Positions 40,837 through 51,105 of a stretch of DNA of 64,000 nucleotides are shown one piece after another. The stretch is taken from positions 11,545,501 to 11,609,500 of the forward strand of contig CATIUR010000004.1 in the NCBI GenBank assembly GCA_949592205.1. The letters run 5' to 3'. The notes beneath the pieces were generated by a model. That model saw nothing but the letters and a program-made list of their open reading frames with translations. It made no database searches and had not been told where the DNA came from. This DNA comes from Helichrysum umbraculigerum. Its lineage: Eukaryota > Streptophyta > Magnoliopsida > Asterales > Asteraceae. The translations under genes and the position numbers were made by a program. Numbering within the stretch: the stretch's first letter is position 1; each line of letters starts with the position of its first letter.

Positions 40837-42899
40837 TGTAACATCCTCGAAATGGACCTAGTTGTGTTATATTATTTCTTGATTTAAATTAATATGTAAA
40901 TGTGTTTGGAAATAATATTGTTTGAATTAGTGAAATAATTGGAATAGGAGTTGAATATTCCAATGTGATAAGTGAATTATTAATTATTGTAAATTAATAT
41001 AGTTGACGGTACAATAAAATGTTTGGACTCGCAAATGGTTTTCGGGTTCCAGGCAATAGATTGGGATGTGGTATTAAATTATACCCGTATATTGAAGGCG
41101 GTTTAAGTTGAACCGACTATTTATTTAACTTTCCCTTTTTGGAAAGTTTATTTCAATTCTTCAAATCCTCTCAAAAACCTTATGAAACTCAAATCAAAAC
41201 CATAAATTGAATCTGGAGCTGTGATCTTGAGTTAGTTTCATCATAATCATGGTGTTCTTCATTCAAATTTGTAAGTAAGTTTGATTTAATTGGATTATGA
41301 TTGAAATATTAGAAATTATTGATTTGATGTGAAATCAATGTTAGAAACATGCTAGAAGTGTTACATATTGATTACCTGAGGTTTCTAGTGGTTTAAATTG
41401 TTTTGAAATCGAGTTTTGAGTGTTTTGGGTTAAAACCCGTAGGTTAGGGTTTGATCAGGGATGAAGATGAGCTGAAAAAGGCTCAAACGCGATCCCAGAA
41501 CCCTAGCCAGGATCGCGTTCGTTAGTTATAAAAGGAATCGGACGAGTTTTGTTCTTGGGAACGCGATCCCAAGAATTTGTCCGGATCGCGTTGCCAAGTG
41601 TAAAACGGTGACAGAACTTTTTCTGAGGGTGAACGCGATCCAGCCATTACTACCCGGATCGCGTTTGCATGAGAAAAAGTTTGAAGGATTTTGCAAATTT
41701 TGAAAGTGCATAAGTGTTTAGTAGTGATTTTTGCCACGGAAAAATTGACAAATTGTCTTTAAACTTTGATTGGGCTGAAATTTGCATGGTCACTCGAAAA
41801 CGGCCCACTGATCAAAGCTATATATTATAGCCTAGTCAGTTTTTGGCTATTCGGGGTCGTTTAGGGGTCGAAAATGGCATTTTACAGTTTTTGGACCTTA
41901 ATTCGGGACTTTTTGATTATGTTCCGAATTGAACTTTTGTTGCTGTGATCTTAGGGATCATTTGATACATGTAATTATGTTATGATTGTGTAACGATGTT
42001 AATTACATAAGTATTATCAGTTGATACAAGTTACTAACTCATTGTTTATTGATTGTATTCTCAGATGTGTAGAAGGCTCAGTAATATTAGACTTCTGAGC
42101 TTGCAGCTGAGGTGTCGGTGAGTGGATCTGTAACCTCAGTGTGATTTAGTTGTAATGATTTGATTTACAACAAGTAATTTATAGTATTACTTTAATATGA
42201 TGCATCTGTTGAGATATCTTGCCATGATAGTTTAATTAGTTGCTTACTTGGCTGATTGTGCTAGTATGTAAGATTTTGAGGTCAACTTGATTTGATGGTT
42301 GGACTTGTTGTTGTTGTAGACGACAGGAGATCTCGGAAACTTGAAATGTTGGTTTAGAGATCTAGGTCGTGTGTGATTGACAACAAGTTATCGGTAGTTC
42401 TGTATGGGCCAATACAGATGATTGATAAGAGTTCCTTGAGTACCAAACCGGTATTAGGGTGTCTCGGGGGCCACCGATCCTCATGATGTTGCGAGTATGA
42501 CATTGATTGGATGTTGAGTGATTGATTGATTTTCTGTTTATTGTTAATTGATGTAAACAGATTGTTATGCTAGGTTGTACTGTTGCTTATAGTTTCATTC
42601 ACTTAGCTTTATGCTAAGCCCACCACAGTTCTTCCTGCAGGTTGTAATAGATGGGACATATTGGGCAGGGCAGGAAGTGTTTTGACCGGATGGAATGTTT
42701 GACAGGCTTTTACTCTGATGTTATTTTGATAATTAAAGAGATGTTTTGAATTATATAACACCGAGTTTGTTGAAATATCATGAAATAAGTTTGAAAAAGT
42801 TTAGTGACATTTTGAGTACATTGATAGTATGTTTTAAATCTCCGCTTCCGAGTCGCAATTATTATATTATTGTTTATATAAGAAACGAGGGGTGTTATA
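40837..42899 (+). repeat. Element C 3' LTR
   Basis: 2063 bp; contains the second copy of the ACGCGATCC/GGATCGCGTT dyads and the TATAAAAGG box (about 41526). Frames inside it are not genes. Confidence 0.93.
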
Positions 42900-43060
42900 C
42901 ATATGGATAAAAAAAATTGCGTAGAAAGAGAGATGGCAGGTGTGCGTATGAATTTCTTGACATGAGTTAAAAATTGATCAAATAATTTATTACATAAATA
43001 GACAGAGAAATAAGATAGTAATAATATTAGTAAATTCCAAGTTAAAAAGAGGTGAGCAAC

Positions 43061-43115
43061 TTAGTTCATATACAAGGCAGGACAAGTTGTTGGCGATCCA
43101 ATGACATAAGAAAGC
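43061..43115 (-). pseudogene. OXA1-like copy 3, exon 8 (detached)
   Basis: 55 nt, the same length as exon 8 in copies 1, 2 and 4. The minus strand reads AFLCHWIANNLSCLVYEL after acceptor GTGCAG. It matches the CYWITSSLFSLVYG block of copy 1, with a Tyr-to-His change. The donor has lost four bases relative to copy 2 but a GT (GTTGCT) is still in place. It stands alone on a 235-bp island between elements C and E. Confidence 0.85.
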
Positions 43116-43139
43116 CTGCACAATCGTGAAATTTAAACA

Positions 43140-45519
43140 TGTAACACCCGCCAAATTAGGACTAGTAATTAGTGCCTAATCATATGTTAATACATGTAAT
43201 TAGTTCCTGGTTAGGCTAATTAATGTATCGAATTATATATATTGTTGAATATATACGAAAATGCGATTTAATGAAATCGTACGCAATTTAAATCGAATGT
43301 ATTTCGATTAAATTTAATACGGACGTTGGTGATCAACTTTATTAAATAACGCTTTTATGTCAAAAAAATATTATTTTGATAATATTTCGTATTCATTCGT
43401 ATTGTACAAACCAAACTACACGATTTAAAACATTAAACCGCGCAAACTAAATAAACAAACTTATATTTTATAACTACAATATAAATTAAATTGTAAAATA
43501 TTTAAATAAAACATCGCGTAATAAATTGTATTTTGGACTTATAATTAAAATGTAAATTATTATTTAACGTTAAATGACGGAGCAAACGAACACCACACGG
43601 GACGCGGGGCGAAAAACTGGAAAAGTGGGGATAACCCCCACCTCCCATTTTCTTTCTTCATTTTATCTTCTTTCTTCACTCTCTCTCCCTTTAATTTTCT
43701 CTCTAAACAAACAAACCACCAATCCACCTAAATCGCAAAATACTACGACCAAACGCAACCGGATCATAAATATTTTTAGAGATTCACGACCACCTCGCGA
43801 CGATCTACAACGCTACCTTTCCGGATTTTCATTTCGGTAAATTGTAAGTTTCTGACAAAATCCCGAAATCACTCGATTCTTAGTATTTTTCACTTGTGGT
43901 TGTTTATATAATATATATATGTCCATTACTAAGTATATAACACGATTTCATAGCTTAAAAACGAGTTTAAAACGGATTTTTGGTCGGAATTAACGTTGAC
44001 AGCCGGATTTCTGGGCTGGTGTTCATCCATGCGACACAATCCTTGTGTCGCATGTTGTGTCGTATTTTACCCTTAGTGTCGCACGTTATGTCGTATTTCC
44101 CATGTTATGTCGCATAAAATCCCTTGTGTCGTACCTTATGTCGTACCAAAGATTTAGTGTCGCAAATCTTGCGACACAACCACTATGTCGCATACCCCAT
44201 ACGACACAATCACTATGTCGCTGTTGAATCAGCATTTCGCATCCATGCGACACAACTCTTGTGTCGTATGGACATTGTGTCGCACTCCTATGCGACACAA
44301 CCTTTGTGTCGCATAATCCATTTAGTGTCGCATGATTGTGTCGCATAAAACAGCAGGTTTTCAAATCTCAATTTCACTAAGTGTTGGAACTATATAACCT
44401 CAAACCCTTATACGATACGACTTATAAAACACTTCGGGACACACTTTTAAGTGCAAAACGCCAATTACAAAATAATGATACTTAAAGTTTATTATTCCAA
44501 ACCCATCACCAACGGGCCGTACACATTTTCAAACGCTTAACGAATCAACCAAATCGAAGTAATTTGGACATATATAGTTGTGTAACAACTACAAGGGTGA
44601 TCTTTTGAGATACCCAATCATGATTATAACCATCGCGTGTCGTGAACACCCTCAGGTTACAAGTCGTTGGACTTCATTATTCGCTAATCAACTTACGTTT
44701 GTTTAAACGCTCTCAGACTCAGGTGAGTCTCATAGCCCCTCTTTTACTATTTTACTCAGGGGTGTGATATACTGCTCAAACTTTTAACATGTGAACGCAA
44801 GTACCAACTTTTCATATACTACATGAGTTTTTCGAAACTAATCATTTAAAGTCCTCCGTCAGCATAGTTGTTAATACGTTGTAGCGTGAATATTAGTATA
44901 TGGTACCATATAGGATTGACCCTCCTCGTCCGGGTTAGCAAGCACTAACCGGGTAAACGGACGTACTAATATTTGGGAAGACGAATGTTGATTAGGCATT
45001 CGTGGAGGCACCTCGCCCGGAATTCTCTATAGGGGACCCGGCCCTCGAGTTAAGCTCAACTATGTGCTCATGGCTGTATACACGATGATTATCATTTAAT
45101 TGCTGGATGCAATTCATTATTTAATTGCTGGATGCAATTCATTATTTAAATCTTGCGGTTCATACGATATTACTTGATTTCAAACCTGTGAGCTCACCAG
45201 CTTTATAGCTGACCTTTTAGCATATATCGCAGGTACCCAGCAGTAGGATGTTTCTGCTTCAGGATTTAGCTCGAGTCAGCATACAGACGATTGAGATTTT
45301 CTTGCATTAGTATATTTTGTATAAGTACTTATGTACTGAAATCTCATTATATTTAACTCGAGCTATGTAAAGCTTTAAATGTTGTAAACATTTCAATTAT
45401 CAATATATTTTGTTAAAACGACGCATATAGAGTCGTTTGCTATTTATCTTTGTGCTTTGTTATTGATTAGTAACACCCAAATCAAGCTTCCGCAAATCAT
45501 TAAATTTGGGGGTGTTACA
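43140..45519 (+). repeat. Element E 5' LTR
   Basis: 2380 bp, TGTAACACCC...GGGTGTTACA. A pyrimidine-rich stretch lies at about 43650-43710, then the dyad array. The last 50 bp are bounded by inverted TAACACCC/GGGTGTTA. Confidence 0.95.
44030..44346. promoter_or_regulatory. GCGACACAA/TTGTGTCGC dyad array in element E LTR
   Basis: More than fifteen copies of TGTGTCGCA, TATGTCGCA or their complements over 317 bp. The clearest facing pair is GCGACACAATCC-TTGTGTCGC at the left end. It is repeated at 51996-52312. It occupies the same LTR position as the GCGACGT arrays of B and D. Confidence 0.55.
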
Positions 45520-45847
45520 GATTGGTATCAGAGCCTAAGGTTATAGTGAACTAGGTTGCATTTAGTGAGCCTAGACTATGACCATTAGGCAGTATTCCTT
45601 ATTAGGTATGACTGGTTCAGGGATTACAGCATACGAGTTTAATTTAACATAGCCTGATCAACTATGTACAATTAAGCAAAGATGATGTAAGATCTGAAAG
45701 TAGTTATGGCTGTACAGGATACAATAGAAGACTCTGACCTCGAGAGAACCGAGACTCAAACATGTTTATGCTAGACACTCAATAGGCTATATTATATAGG
45801 AGCTATATGAATATAGGCCTCAATCTTACTAACGCTTTGTCTCAGAA

Positions 45848-46339
45848 ATGGCAAACATCCCATCAAATTCATCTCGTTCTCCATCCGGGTCGCAGAACCC
45901 AAGGGTAGCAAGGAGGAACAACAGGTTGCCTCGAGCTGGCCCGTATCCCACTCACATCGCCTTACCGGCTTTAACTGCTAGGGTAAATCAACACGAGCAG
46001 CGACTTCGCACCATGGATGTCGTGTTGCAGGAAACAAATGAAAACTGGCGACTTACGTCTCTTGAACGCATAGAACAGGTCTCCGACGACCTTGAAACCA
46101 CAAACAACAACATGGATGTCCTTCGCAACCAAATTATAGAAATAAGGGTGGAAAATGCCCTTCTACAACAAAGGATGGAAGAATGTGAGCAACGCTCACG
46201 TGAAGCAGAAGAGTATGCGCGCGGAATAATACAACGACTTGCGCTAGCAGAAGACAACGCCCGACAAGCTAGCAGGCTTGCAAACACTGTGGACCGTCTT
46301 GTCACGATGATGGAACAAATTAATCTACGTCAAGACTAG
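45848..46339 (+). CDS. Element E extra ORF upstream of gag (coiled-coil-like)
   Basis: 163 aa starting MANIPSNSSRSPSG, the counterpart of the element B ORF at 37554-38039. It has a basic, Ser/Pro-rich first 40 residues, then a long charged helical region with heptad-like hydrophobics (LERIEQVSDDLETTNN, LRNQIIEIRVENALLQQRM, LANTVDRLVTMMEQI). It ends two residues later than in B. It stops 277 nt before the gag ATG, separated by a non-coding stretch that ends in a pyrimidine-rich run and TTGAAG just before AATCATG. No known domain was recognised. Confidence 0.8.
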   Translation: MANIPSNSSRSPSGSQNPRVARRNNRLPRAGPYPTHIALPALTARVNQHEQRLRTMDVVLQETNENWRLTSLERIEQVSDDLETTNNNMDVLRNQIIEIRVENALLQQRMEECEQRSREAEEYARGIIQRLALAEDNARQASRLANTVDRLVTMMEQINLRQD

Positions 46340-46616
46340 TGTAGTCTTTGCCTTGTAATCTATCCTGTAATCTAGTAACTATCTACGCGCTACTCTATAA
46401 TTCAGTCGGATGTAACAATTCCCGATATCTTTTGTAATACATCTGTAGGATGTAACCTTTGAACTCGTATTAGCTATCAAATATTTCTTGTTGTTCAACT
46501 CATATTAATTGCCATAATTCTTTTGCATATTGATGTTATGTATTACCACCTTTATACATGTACATCTGAAATAAATACAAAATCTCATGTATCTTCATTT
46601 CTTTTATTGAAGAATC

Positions 46617-49600
46617 ATGCCGCCAAAGACACGACCTTACACAGATGCTCAGATCACGTCACTCATAACCCAGGCTGTTACTGAAGCCTTGGCTCGGAAT
46701 ACCCCACCCAACTCCACAAGAAACAGCGATACCGCTGGAACCTCTGCCGTCAAACCTTGTTCTTACAAGGACTTCCAAAGCTGCAAACCCTCGAGCTTCA
46801 AGGGTTCTGAAGGAGCCATCGGACTGATAAGATGGTTCGAGAAAATGGAAACTGTTTTCCGTGTTAGTAAATGCGCGGAGAACGACAAAGTAAACTTCGC
46901 CACCTGCTCTCTTGAAGATGATACCCACTCTTGGTGGAATTCATATACCCAATCAGTGGGTGCTGACATTGCCTACCAACTCACTTGGGAGGAATTGAAG
47001 GCAAAACTCACTGCCAAATACTGCTCTATCGCCAAACTCCAAAAACTAGATGAGGAGTTCTGGAACTTAAAGGTTCAGGGTGGTGATATCGATGGTTATA
47101 CCACCAGGTTTCAACAACTAGCTGCCCTCCGCCCAGCTATGGTTAGCACTGAACCTGATAAAATCAGGAAGTACACCCTTGGTCTCCCTGATCCTGTTCG
47201 GGGACATGTCATCTCTTCAAAACCAACCACCATTGACGGTGCGATCCTATTGGCCCAAGACCTAATGTCCATGAGCCAAGATTCTGAACCACCCACTTCA
47301 TCCTCCCATAACAACAAACGCAAGTGGTCTGACTACCACAACAACCCCTCCAACCAACAAAACAAGAAACCCGACACCATCAAAGCTTACAACACCACCA
47401 CTGACATCATCCGGGGCTACACTGGGAGCAAACCTTATTGTTCTAAGTGCAGTCGCCACCATGAAGGTTCCTGTGGTCCCTTTTGCAACAACTGCAAGGG
47501 GTACGGCCACCTCACAAAAGATTGTCGCTCTCCTACCAACAACAATTCCAACAACAACACCAGACCACCCAAAGTATGCTTTGAGTGTGGGAAACCTGGG
47601 CATTTCAGGGACTCGTGCCCAAAACTGAAGAACAACAACAACAACAACAACCGCAACAACAGCAACAACAACAACACTCGCAGCAGAGCTTTTGTCATCA
47701 AATCTGGGGACGCCCGCCAAGACCCGAATGTGGTCTCGGGTATGTTCCTCCTTAACAACTTAACTGCTTCCGTTCTATTTGATACTGGTGCTGATAGAAG
47801 CTTTATCTCCGATGATTTTTGCCCATTACTTGACATCACTCCTGTTGCCTTAGATGTTAAGTACGCTGTAGAGCTAGCAAATGGAAAACTTGTAGAAACC
47901 ACCAGTGTGATACCTAATTGCACTTTAAACCTAGCTGACGAAACCTTTTCGATTGACCTTATACCCATTGAAATCGGAAGTTTCGACGTCATTATCGGAA
48001 TGGACTGGTTGTCCAAGCATCGAGCTGAAATCGTTTGTCATGATAAAATCGTCCGTATCCCACTCGCCGTTGGTGGAACCTTGATCATACAGGGGGAGAC
48101 CGGTGGGACGGGACTCAATATAATCTCCTGCTTAAAAACCCGAAAATTTCTGAGAAAGGGTTACCCCGCAATACTTGCACACATCACAGAGAAGAAGTCG
48201 GAGGAGAAGCGACTTGAGGATGTGCCAATTGTTAGAGACTTTCCCGAAGTCTTTCCGGAAGAATTACCTGGTCTACCTCCGCTTAGACAGGTTGAGTTCT
48301 CGATTGATCTCGTGCCGGGTGCCGCACCGGTGGCTCGCGCACCATACCGTTTAGCCCCATCTGAACTTCAGGAGTTGTCCTCTCAGTTACAGGAACTTCT
48401 GGATCGAGGATTCATTAGACCGAGTTCTTCACCTTGGGGAGCTCCGGTCTTATTTGTCAAAAAGAAGGACGGTTCATTCCGAATGTGCATCGACTACCGA
48501 GAATTGAACAAATTGACCGTCAAAAACCGATACCCACTTCCTCGCATTGATGATCTATTCGACCAACTTCAGGGTTCAAGTTTTTACTTAAAAATCGATC
48601 TGCAATCAGGTTATCATCAATTACGAGTTTGCGACACCGATATTCCAAAAACTGCTTTCAGAACTCGTTACGGGCACTACGAATTCCAAGTGATGCCCTT
48701 TGGTCTAACCAACGCACTGGCTGTATTCATGGACCTCATGAACCGGGTGTGCAAACCTTACCTCGACAAGTTTGTCATTGTCTTTATCGATGACATACTC
48801 ATTTACTCGCGCAACGAGCAAGAACATGCGCAACACCTCAAAACCATCCTTGAACTACTTAGACACGAGGAGCTTTATGCTAAATTCTCTAAGTGTGAGT
48901 TCTGGATCCAAACTGTTCAATTTCTTGGTCACGTGATCGACAGTCAGGGAATTCACGTTGACCCATCAAAGATCGAGGCTATCAAAGACTGGCAAGCACC
49001 CACCTCTGCAACTGAAGTACGACAATTCTTGGGTCTTGCTGGGTATTATCGACGATTTATCGAAAATTTCTCTAAAATAGCTCAACCACTTACGGTACTG
49101 ACTCAGAAGGACAAAAGGTTCGATTGGACCGAAAAACAAGAGTCAGCGTTCCAACTTTTGAAACAAAAGCTTTGCAGTGCTCCAATTCTATCCTTACCCG
49201 AAGGCACCGATGACTTCGTGGTATACTGCGATGCTTCTCACCAAGGTCTTGGTTGCGTGCTTATGCAACGAGACAAGGTCATTGCTTATGCCTCACGACA
49301 GCTGAAAATTCATGAAAAGAACTACACCACTCACAATCTCGAACTTGGAGCTGTCATTTTTGCTCTAAAAATCTGGAGACATTATCTCTACGGCACTAAG
49401 TGCACCATCTTTACCGATCACAAAAGTCTCCAGCATATCTTCGATCAGAAGGATCTCAATATGAGGCAACGTCGATGGGTCGAGTTGCTTACCGATTACG
49501 ATTGCGAGATCAAGTACCATCCAGGGAAGGCTAATGTTGTAGCCGATGCCCTCAGTCGAAAGGAACGATCAAAACCACTTCGAGTCAGAGCCCTCAGTAT

Positions 49601-51071
49601 GACCATTCATAACGATCTTACCATTCAAATTCATACCGCTCAGATCGAAGCCCTGAAATCTGATAACATCAAAGATGAAGCCTTGCGGGGTATTGACAAA
49701 CAATTCGAAATCAGACCTAACGGGATTAGGTATTTCTCAAACCGAATCTGGTTGCCTAGTTTTGGGAACTTAAGAGACTTGGTGATGGACGAGGCTCACA
49801 AGTCTAAATATTCTATTCATCTGGGATCCGATAAGATGTACCACGGTATCAAGGAATTTTATTGGTGGCCAAACATGAAAGCCGAAATCGCCACTTATGT
49901 CAGCAAGTGTCTTACTTGCTCGAAAGTCAAAACCGAACATCAGAAACCATCTGGTTTACTCCAACAACCTGAAATCCCTGAATGGAAATGGGAACAAATC
50001 GCCATGGATTTCATAACCAAACTACCCAAGTCGGCGAGCGGTTGCGATACCATTTGGGTGATCGTCGATCGTCTCACCAAATCTGCTCACTTCCTGGCAA
50101 TCAAAGAAAGCGATAAAATGGAACGCCTTACACAAATCTACATCAAGGAAATCGTTTCTCATCATGGTGTTCCAATCTCGATCATCTCTGACAGGGATGC
50201 CCGTTTCACCTCTCACTTTTGGCAATCACTTCAAAAAGCATTGGGTACCCGTCTCGATATGAGTACCGCGTACCATCCTCAAACCGATGGCCAAAGTGAA
50301 CGAACCATTCAAACACTGGAAGACATGCTACGAGCCTGCGTAGTTGATTTCGGTACAAACTGGGAAAGACATCTACCGTTGTGCGAATTTTCGTACAATA
50401 ACAGTTATCACGCTAGCATTAAGGCTGCACCTTTTGAGGCACTGTACGGTCGTAAGTGCCGATCACCGATCTGTTGGACTGAGGTGGGAGATAGTCAACT
50501 CACTGGTCCTGAACTCATACACGCCACCACTGAGAAAATTGTGGAAATCCAAAACAGACTCAAAGCCGCACGTGATCGTCAGAAAAGTTATGCTGACGTG
50601 AGACGCAAACCACTCGAGTTCCAAGTTGGGGATCGAGTTCTCTTAAAAGTATCGCCTTGGAAAGGCGTCATCCGTTTTGGCAAACGCGGGAAGTTGAATC
50701 CCAGATACATAGGGCCTTTTGAAATCCTCGAACGGATTGGCCCCGTAGCTTATCGATTGCAGCTGCCATCCGAACTCAGCAGCGTGCACCCTACTTTTCA
50801 TATTTCAAATTTGAAGAAGTGTCTGTCTGATGAGACACTTATTATTCCATTAGATGAAATTCGTGTTGACGATAAACTTCATTTCGTTGAGGAACCCGCT
50901 GAAATTATGGACCGTGAGGTCAAACAACTGAAACAAAGTCGTATTCCCATCGTCAAGGTCAGATGGAATTCGCGGCGTGGTCCGGAATTCACCTGGGAAC
51001 GGGAAGACCAAATGCGACTCAAATATCCTCAACTATTCACTGATTCCACATCAAACACGACTTCGAGCTAA
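46617..51071 (+). CDS. Element E Gag-Pol polyprotein with chromodomain
   Basis: 1484 aa in one open frame with the same domain order as element B: Gag, zinc knuckle [14 protein letters not shown], protease DTGA, RT with FIDD, RNase H, integrase, chromodomain. It is three residues longer in the Asn-rich stretch after the zinc knuckle. Compared with B, several conserved positions are changed: DLRSGYHQ to DLQSGYHQ and TNAPAVF to TNALAVF in the RT, HDLELG to HNLELG next to the RNase H glutamate, and YSIHPGSD to YSIHLGSD in the integrase zinc region. Some underlying changes look like C-to-T/G-to-A transitions, as expected of methylated DNA. The frame is intact but activity is doubtful. Confidence 0.95.
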   Translation: MPPKTRPYTDAQITSLITQAVTEALARNTPPNSTRNSDTAGTSAVKPCSYKDFQSCKPSSFKGSEGAIGLIRWFEKMETVFRVSKCAENDKVNFATCSLEDDTHSWWNSYTQSVGADIAYQLTWEELKAKLTAKYCSIAKLQKLDEEFWNLKVQGGDIDGYTTRFQQLAALRPAMVSTEPDKIRKYTLGLPDPVRGHVISSKPTTIDGAILLAQDLMSMSQDSEPPTSSSHNNKRKWSDYHNNPSNQQNKKPDTIKAYNTTTDIIRGYTGSKPYCSKCSRHHEGSCGPFCNNCKGYGHLTKDCRSPTNNNSNNNTRPPKVCFECGKPGHFRDSCPKLKNNNNNNNRNNSNNNNTRSRAFVIKSGDARQDPNVVSGMFLLNNLTASVLFDTGADRSFISDDFCPLLDITPVALDVKYAVELANGKLVETTSVIPNCTLNLADETFSIDLIPIEIGSFDVIIGMDWLSKHRAEIVCHDKIVRIPLAVGGTLIIQGETGGTGLNIISCLKTRKFLRKGYPAILAHITEKKSEEKRLEDVPIVRDFPEVFPEELPGLPPLRQVEFSIDLVPGAAPVARAPYRLAPSELQELSSQLQELLDRGFIRPSSSPWGAPVLFVKKKDGSFRMCIDYRELNKLTVKNRYPLPRIDDLFDQLQGSSFYLKIDLQSGYHQLRVCDTDIPKTAFRTRYGHYEFQVMPFGLTNALAVFMDLMNRVCKPYLDKFVIVFIDDILIYSRNEQEHAQHLKTILELLRHEELYAKFSKCEFWIQTVQFLGHVIDSQGIHVDPSKIEAIKDWQAPTSATEVRQFLGLAGYYRRFIENFSKIAQPLTVLTQKDKRFDWTEKQESAFQLLKQKLCSAPILSLPEGTDDFVVYCDASHQGLGCVLMQRDKVIAYASRQLKIHEKNYTTHNLELGAVIFALKIWRHYLYGTKCTIFTDHKSLQHIFDQKDLNMRQRRWVELLTDYDCEIKYHPGKANVVADALSRKERSKPLRVRALSMTIHNDLTIQIHTAQIEALKSDNIKDEALRGIDKQFEIRPNGIRYFSNRIWLPSFGNLRDLVMDEAHKSKYSIHLGSDKMYHGIKEFYWWPNMKAEIATYVSKCLTCSKVKTEHQKPSGLLQQPEIPEWKWEQIAMDFITKLPKSASGCDTIWVIVDRLTKSAHFLAIKESDKMERLTQIYIKEIVSHHGVPISIISDRDARFTSHFWQSLQKALGTRLDMSTAYHPQTDGQSERTIQTLEDMLRACVVDFGTNWERHLPLCEFSYNNSYHASIKAAPFEALYGRKCRSPICWTEVGDSQLTGPELIHATTEKIVEIQNRLKAARDRQKSYADVRRKPLEFQVGDRVLLKVSPWKGVIRFGKRGKLNPRYIGPFEILERIGPVAYRLQLPSELSSVHPTFHISNLKKCLSDETLIIPLDEIRVDDKLHFVEEPAEIMDREVKQLKQSRIPIVKVRWNSRRGPEFTWEREDQMRLKYPQLFTDSTSNTTSS

Positions 51072-51105
51072 ATTTCGGGACGAAATTCTTCTAACAGGGG
51101 GAGAA

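Larger units (their letters stand above)
16878..42899 (+). mobile_element. Element C: non-coding LTR retrotransposon with nested insertions
   Basis: Outer LTR element in intron 8 of OXA1-like copy 3, with a 5-bp target duplication CATAT (16873-16877 and 42900-42904). Both LTRs are 2063 bp once the nested element D is removed from the 5' one. The primer-binding site (25795-25807) matches initiator-Met tRNA, and a purine tract (40823-40836) precedes the 3' LTR. Between them about 4 kb of own sequence (25792-29703 and 40757-40836) has no recognisable gag or pol and no long frame. About four substitutions were seen between the LTRs, so insertion is recent. The element was therefore already non-coding when it moved. 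This fits a LARD-type non-autonomous element dependent on proteins from another element. Ends are TG...TA rather than TG...CA. Confidence 0.88.

Noticed and set aside
43574..43840. 88-codon frame in element E LTR (again at 51540-51806)
   Set aside because: Identical in both LTRs, upstream of the dyad array, low-complexity with no domain, and not open in the LTRs of element B. Treated as chance.
44030..44346. CRISPR-like regular repeats
   Set aside because: The repeats are short inverted words at irregular spacing inside a plant LTR, duplicated in the partner LTR; no cas genes and no unique spacers of constant length.
44045..44364. Overlapping 60-92 codon frames on both strands in the element E LTR
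   Set aside because: They arise from the low-complexity dyad array, recur identically at 52011-52330, and resemble no protein.
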